Part shown: positions 60,160-64,000 of the stretch, piece by piece | Position numbering within the stretch: the stretch's first letter is position 1 | Layout: every line of letters begins with the position of its first letter | Assembly (NCBI GenBank): GCA_018340805.1 | Contig: JACMZG010001911.1 | Coordinates: 51,512,179-51,576,178, forward strand | Source: Microvelia longipes | Taxonomy: Eukaryota > Arthropoda > Insecta > Hemiptera > Veliidae | Length of the DNA stretch: 64,000 nucleotides | Direction: 5' to 3' | Notes under the pieces: model-generated | Database searches by the model: none | Told to the model about the DNA's origin: nothing | What the model saw: the letters and a program-made list of their open reading frames with translations, nothing else | Program-made: the position numbers and the translations under genes

Positions 60160-60729
60160 GATTACTACAATTTTATTTAATCATTATAATTGTCTTTAAT
60201 TTTGTCATGTATGATCATTTAAGTGGTAAACTACAACTTGTAATTACAACTCCTTTTACAAAGTTGTAAAAGGTGAAATATTTTACTGTTTATATTTGCC
60301 AAGTATATTTGATGTTTGGGAGAAGCCGACGGAAATTAATATTCCAGACGCTACATCAAGGATTTTTTCTTTTTCAGTCAGGAATACCATGTCCAGTGAT
60401 CATGGCGATTGTGCCAAGTATAATTTTGACATAGCTAGGGACTGAATTACGTGGGGCTACAGGGGGAGACCATAATACGCTGATACACTCAGAGCATGAA
60501 GCACGATACGCCTATAAAGAATAAAAATTTTTTTAAATTATTTTTAACCTTGGTAGTTTTTAAAGTAATGGTGATTATACACAAAAAGTTAAAATTAAAT
60601 AAATAAAAATTTTAGTTTTTCGAAAAATAACTTTTATGAAAAGTGACTTTTCATCGAAGAACGAAATTTTGTGGTTACGGTCCTTTGAAATCGATTTTGG
60701 CCTCACTTCCGGGTCCTAATCACGCCATG

Positions 60730-60774
<45 letters not shown>

Positions 60775-61840
60775 ATATATATATATATTATATATGTATA
60801 TATTATATACTTCATCGTTTACTTGACTTTCTCTGTTTATTACTATTTACGATAGTACTAACAGTTAGGTATTTTATGTTTTATTATTTTCTATTTTTAA
60901 TGTTTTAACTTTTACCAGAAGCAACTTGATTTGGAAAAACTATTTCAGCTTTCTTTTAATTGTTTTTCTTTCATACTTATTTTTAGTTACACTTAGAATC
61001 AACTTTCATTATAAACTCTACATGGGTCCCTAACTTGAATAAGTTAACTTATTTATTTATTTTATTAATACAATAACGGGCAAAATTACCCTTTTTAAAA
61101 AATAACAATTAAGAAAAAATTAAGTTAAATAAAAATTGCACACACAAATAAAATTTTTTATACATTATAAAATTTAAGTTCAAAAAAGAAATTAAAATTA
61201 TATAAATGAATAGACTAAATAAAAAGAAGTAACAATTTTGAATATAATCTAAAGTTTAACAAGAATAAATTGTTTAATAATAAGGAAAACAATTTTACAT
61301 GAAAAGGATGATAGATTAGTAATATAAGATATAGAAATAATTTAAATTTAAAATAGTACAATAATTAGAAATAAGATAGATATAATTAAATTAAAAAAGA
61401 ATAATCAAAAGTATAAAAATTAATATTGATAAATAGTTGACACCAAAGTGGAAATTAAAAGTTAAGATAATGTATCAATGACATATAAGTAGAAAATAAA
61501 AAATGATGGTAGTATATTAATCAGATAAAAAATTTAAAATAAAATAAAAAATTGAAATACAGTAACGTCAGGTAAATACAAAAAAAAGTAAAAATTAAAT
61601 TAAAAATGTTAACAAAATATAATTAAGAAAAAAAAATCATATTTATAAAACAAAAGGAAAAAAGAATATTAAAACACAGATAATTTTAGTGACATAATTT
61701 GAGTCATTGTAAATTAACTTGTATATAATTAACTTGTAATAAGTGTAACTTGAATTACATTAGATTAGAACTGTAACTAATTCAATTTTACAATTCGGCT
61801 AGAAATAAATAAATAAACATATTTTATAACATAATCCTAT
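60160..61840. other. Stretch without recognisable feature
   Basis: Mostly very AT-rich (61,050-61,830 is A-rich low complexity). The patch 60,310-60,510 is more complex but no exon is recognisable. A (TA)n tract occupies 60,732-60,800. Confidence 0.35.
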
Positions 61841-61844
61841 TTGC

Positions 61845-62132
61845 AACCTAAGCAGTTACTCAATTGTCAAGCACTGCTCGTAACTAATTTTGTCTGTATT
61901 TTTTAAAGGAAATGCGCAAAACCTTTAAAGATAACTGACTAAGCTTAAAGATAACTAAGCTTTAAACTAGTGCAAACAATTGTACGTACTTCTAATTTTA
62001 GAGGAATAGTTTTGTATAACCAATTGGATAATTATGCGTATTTCCTTTAAAAAGAAATTTAAATGTCTGTATTTCCTTTACAGACAGAATGAGTTACAAG
62101 AAGTGCTTGAGAATTGAGTAACTGGTTAGGTT
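61845..62132. mobile_element. MITE-like foldback element
   Basis: Left AACCTAAGCAGTTACTCAAT, TGTCAAGCACTGCTCGTAAC, then TTGTCTGTATT..AAAGGAAATGCGC. The right end mirrors it, ending AGTGCTTGAGAATTGAGTAA then CTGGTTAGGTT. Arms pair for about 70 bases with few mismatches; total about 288 bp. Confidence 0.75.
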
Positions 62133-62162
62133 CTAAAGCATGAACCTTCAGCAAGAAATGGG

Positions 62163-62400
62163 TTGTTAAGCACGGAAACACGCATTTTAAATGAAATTCG
62201 CCCGACAGCGGACCACCGTGCCGGAACTATTTATTTAGCAGTTGTAAACTTATGTAATGTATAAAACTATAAAATTATCATTCCAACCAGGATTGTTGTT
62301 AAGCACGGAAACACGCATCCAAAGGAAATTCGCCCGACATGCGGACCACCGCGCCAGAATTATTTTATGTAATGTGATTTTGTATTTTACTAATAAATAT
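62163..62400 (+). repeat. Repeat family H, tandem pair with 133-bp period
   Basis: Units start at 62,163 and 62,296 with TTGTTAAGCACGGAAACACG, then GAAATTCGCCCGACANGCGG, ACCACCGNGCC and later TATGTAATGT. A diverged third copy lies inverted at 42,645-42,705. Confidence 0.8.
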
Positions 62401-62449
62401 ATCAAAATTAGGTATATCAAAATATTCATAGAGGTCCTATAAAAAAAAA

Positions 62450-62660
62450 AAAATGCAGCCTATATGTCAGTAATATTCATATAGAGCATGCAAAACACAC
62501 ACACACACACACACACACATACAGGCAGACAACTTTGCGAAAACCACTCAAGAGGCCTTGAAAACGCTTGAAACGGATAATTCCGGTTTTATCCCGGTTT
62601 CGGATTTTTGCAAACACAAAATTTTTACTATATAACTACGGTATAAATGAGCAAAAGTAA
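62450..62660 (+). repeat. Repeat family B copy, 5' truncated
   Basis: (CA)n at 62,492-62,520, CAGACAACTTTGCGAAAACC, ACTCAAGAGGCCTTGAAAAC, GATAATTCCGGTTTTATCCC and terminal GGTATAAATGAGCAAAAG. Confidence 0.7.
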
Positions 62661-62684
62661 AAAGAGAGTATATTTTAAAGAGTA

Positions 62685-62703
62685 ATAATAATAATAATAA
62701 TAA
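62685..62703. repeat. (AAT)n microsatellite
   Basis: Six AAT units next to the end of the repeat B copy. Confidence 0.85.
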
Positions 62704-62829
62704 TCTTTGTTTCCATCAAATAATGTAAGAGCCTTATTTAATAAAATAGCAACTAATAAACCTTATTAAATAAACAGCAACTAATAGCCTTGCTTATATT
62801 TGCACCTGCAGAGCCCTATTACTTTTATG

Positions 62830-64000
62830 AATAGTAAAAAATTATACCGAGCAAAGAGAGCCTTTTTGTATAAATTTTATGAACATATCTATTGCAATCT
62901 ATCGAGCGAAGCGGGACCTTTATAACTAACCTAATTACTTCATTGTTAGCATATTTATAAGCATATTAGCAAGTGAAGCGAGCCTTATTGCACATATTTG
63001 CAATGCATTTCAATTTAGCAAGCAAAGCTAGCCCTTCTTAAGAACTAGAATTTACACTTTACCAATCTTGCGAGCCTCTTTGGATATATTTGCGTGCATA
63101 TATTCAGCATATATTAGCGAGCGAAGCTAGCCTTTTTCCTAAAATTCGCGTATCTATTTTATTCTAGCAAGCAAAGTGAGCCCTTTTTAAGACCCTAAAC
63201 TTATATTTTAGCAATCATACGTGAAAAGAGCCTCTTTTCCTATAAATGCGAATTTATATTTATAGCAATGTAGCAAGCGAAGCGAGCCCTTTAATATCAA
63301 CATAAATTAATATCGCAGCAATTTCACGAGCGAAGCGAGCCTCATTGAATGGATATTTATAGCGAGCCTCTTTTCTTTTATTAACGTAAGTATTTATAGT
63401 AATATAGCGAGCAAAGCCAGTTTGATTGCATATATGTTTATAGCAAGTCTTTTTGCTTACGCACATATATATACGAGTATAATCTAATGAGCGAAGCGAG
63501 CCTCTTTTCCTGTATTCGCTTATATATTTATACCAATCTAGCAAGCGATACGACCTTTTTATATTCCACCTAATTTCGTATCGCAGCAATTTCGCAAGCA
63601 AAGCGAGCGTAGCAAGTCTCTTTTTTTAATTTACGTATACATTTAAAGTAATGTTGCGAGCAAAGCAAATCCGCTTTAATAAACTTATTTTATTTTGCAA
63701 GCTATGCCTCATTGCATATTAATGTATTGCTTCCTAACGAAACGAGCCTTTTTTATTTCATTTACGTGTATAACTTTAGCGATTTAGCGAACGAAGCGAG
63801 CCCATTTTTTATTTAGATATATATTTATAGCAATGCAGAAAGCCTGTTTTAGTATATTTATGTATTTATTTAAAGCGCAATATAACGAGCGAAGCGATCC
63901 TTTATTACTAATTAAATAATTTAAGATACAGCCAAGCTATCATTTTTATTATTAAATTATTTATATATAATCCATCCTATCTAGCAAGCATGTTGCTAGT
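62830..64000 (+). repeat. Satellite-like array with GAGCGAAGCGAGC core
   Basis: About 22 degenerate units, 35-57 bases apart (mostly near 50), each with AGCRAGCGAAGCGAGCC or a variant followed by T-rich sequence and TATATTTATAGCAAT-like spacer. Clear cores at about 62,903, 62,970, 63,018, 63,116, 63,166, 63,272, 63,326, 63,487, 63,591, 63,787 and 63,878. The array runs to the window end and presumably beyond. The 113-codon minus-strand frame at 63,260-63,601 is a by-product of the repeat. Confidence 0.85.

Noticed and set aside
63260..63601. 113-codon minus-strand frame, the longest in the window
   Set aside because: It lies wholly in the degenerate satellite array; recurring Ala-Arg-Phe-Ala segments mirror the repeat core. 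No recognisable domain.
62830..64000. CRISPR-like array
   Set aside because: Repeat units are degenerate, spacing is irregular, spacers resemble each other and the context is eukaryotic.

Overview
The window looks like very AT-rich, transposon-filled animal DNA and is almost certainly from an arthropod. Short exons with GT-AG borders sit in multi-kilobase introns. There are long (TA)n tracts, many foldback and MITE-type elements, a pogo/Tigger-like DNA transposon remnant, hAT-type elements and a LINE RNase H remnant. The one recognisable cellular gene is an insect-type family 18 chitinase. An insect (possibly a hemipteran) is my best guess, but order and species cannot be read from the sequence. 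There are no bacterial-style operons.

Layout. From 2,687 to 14,382 on the minus strand lie four consecutive exons (14,382-14,164; 8,737-8,478; 5,661-5,537; 2,816-2,687). Their splice phases match exactly. Together they encode 244 uninterrupted residues of a GH18 catalytic domain that resembles the N-terminal catalytic domain of group III (Cht7-type) chitinases. The start of the gene (signal or anchor region) and the end of the domain were not found. The 3' part should continue beyond position 1. Upstream exons could lie anywhere to the right, and I could not identify any. The introns are packed with repeats: an old hAT element with an 8-bp target duplication, foldback elements, and a hairpin closed by a (TA)n loop.

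From 14.4 to 64 kb I see no further cellular gene. It holds dispersed repeats that recur several times within the window, named here A to K. B is a (CA)n-containing family with about a dozen copies. A is a long foldback family with four copies. D is a foldback family with three copies. Clear single elements are the Tigger-like remnant (27,483-28,308), a 510-bp hAT-like MITE with a perfect 8-bp target duplication (45,047-45,572), a foldback element at 26,066-26,669, an LINE RNase H remnant (37.9 kb), a fragment resembling 5S rRNA (33.3 kb), and a near-identical inverted repeat at 37,116-37,426. Each arm of that inverted repeat carries what looks like a minimal type I hammerhead ribozyme, as in Penelope-like retroelements. 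The last 1.2 kb is a degenerate array of about 50-bp units built on a GAGCGAAGCGAGC core, and the same core in reverse orientation occurs in the first 210 bases.

The most interesting item is the head-to-head hammerhead pair. Next are the GAGCGAAGCGAGC arrays and the loop inversion within foldback family A. Everything was read by eye, so repeat boundaries are approximate unless a target-site duplication is stated.
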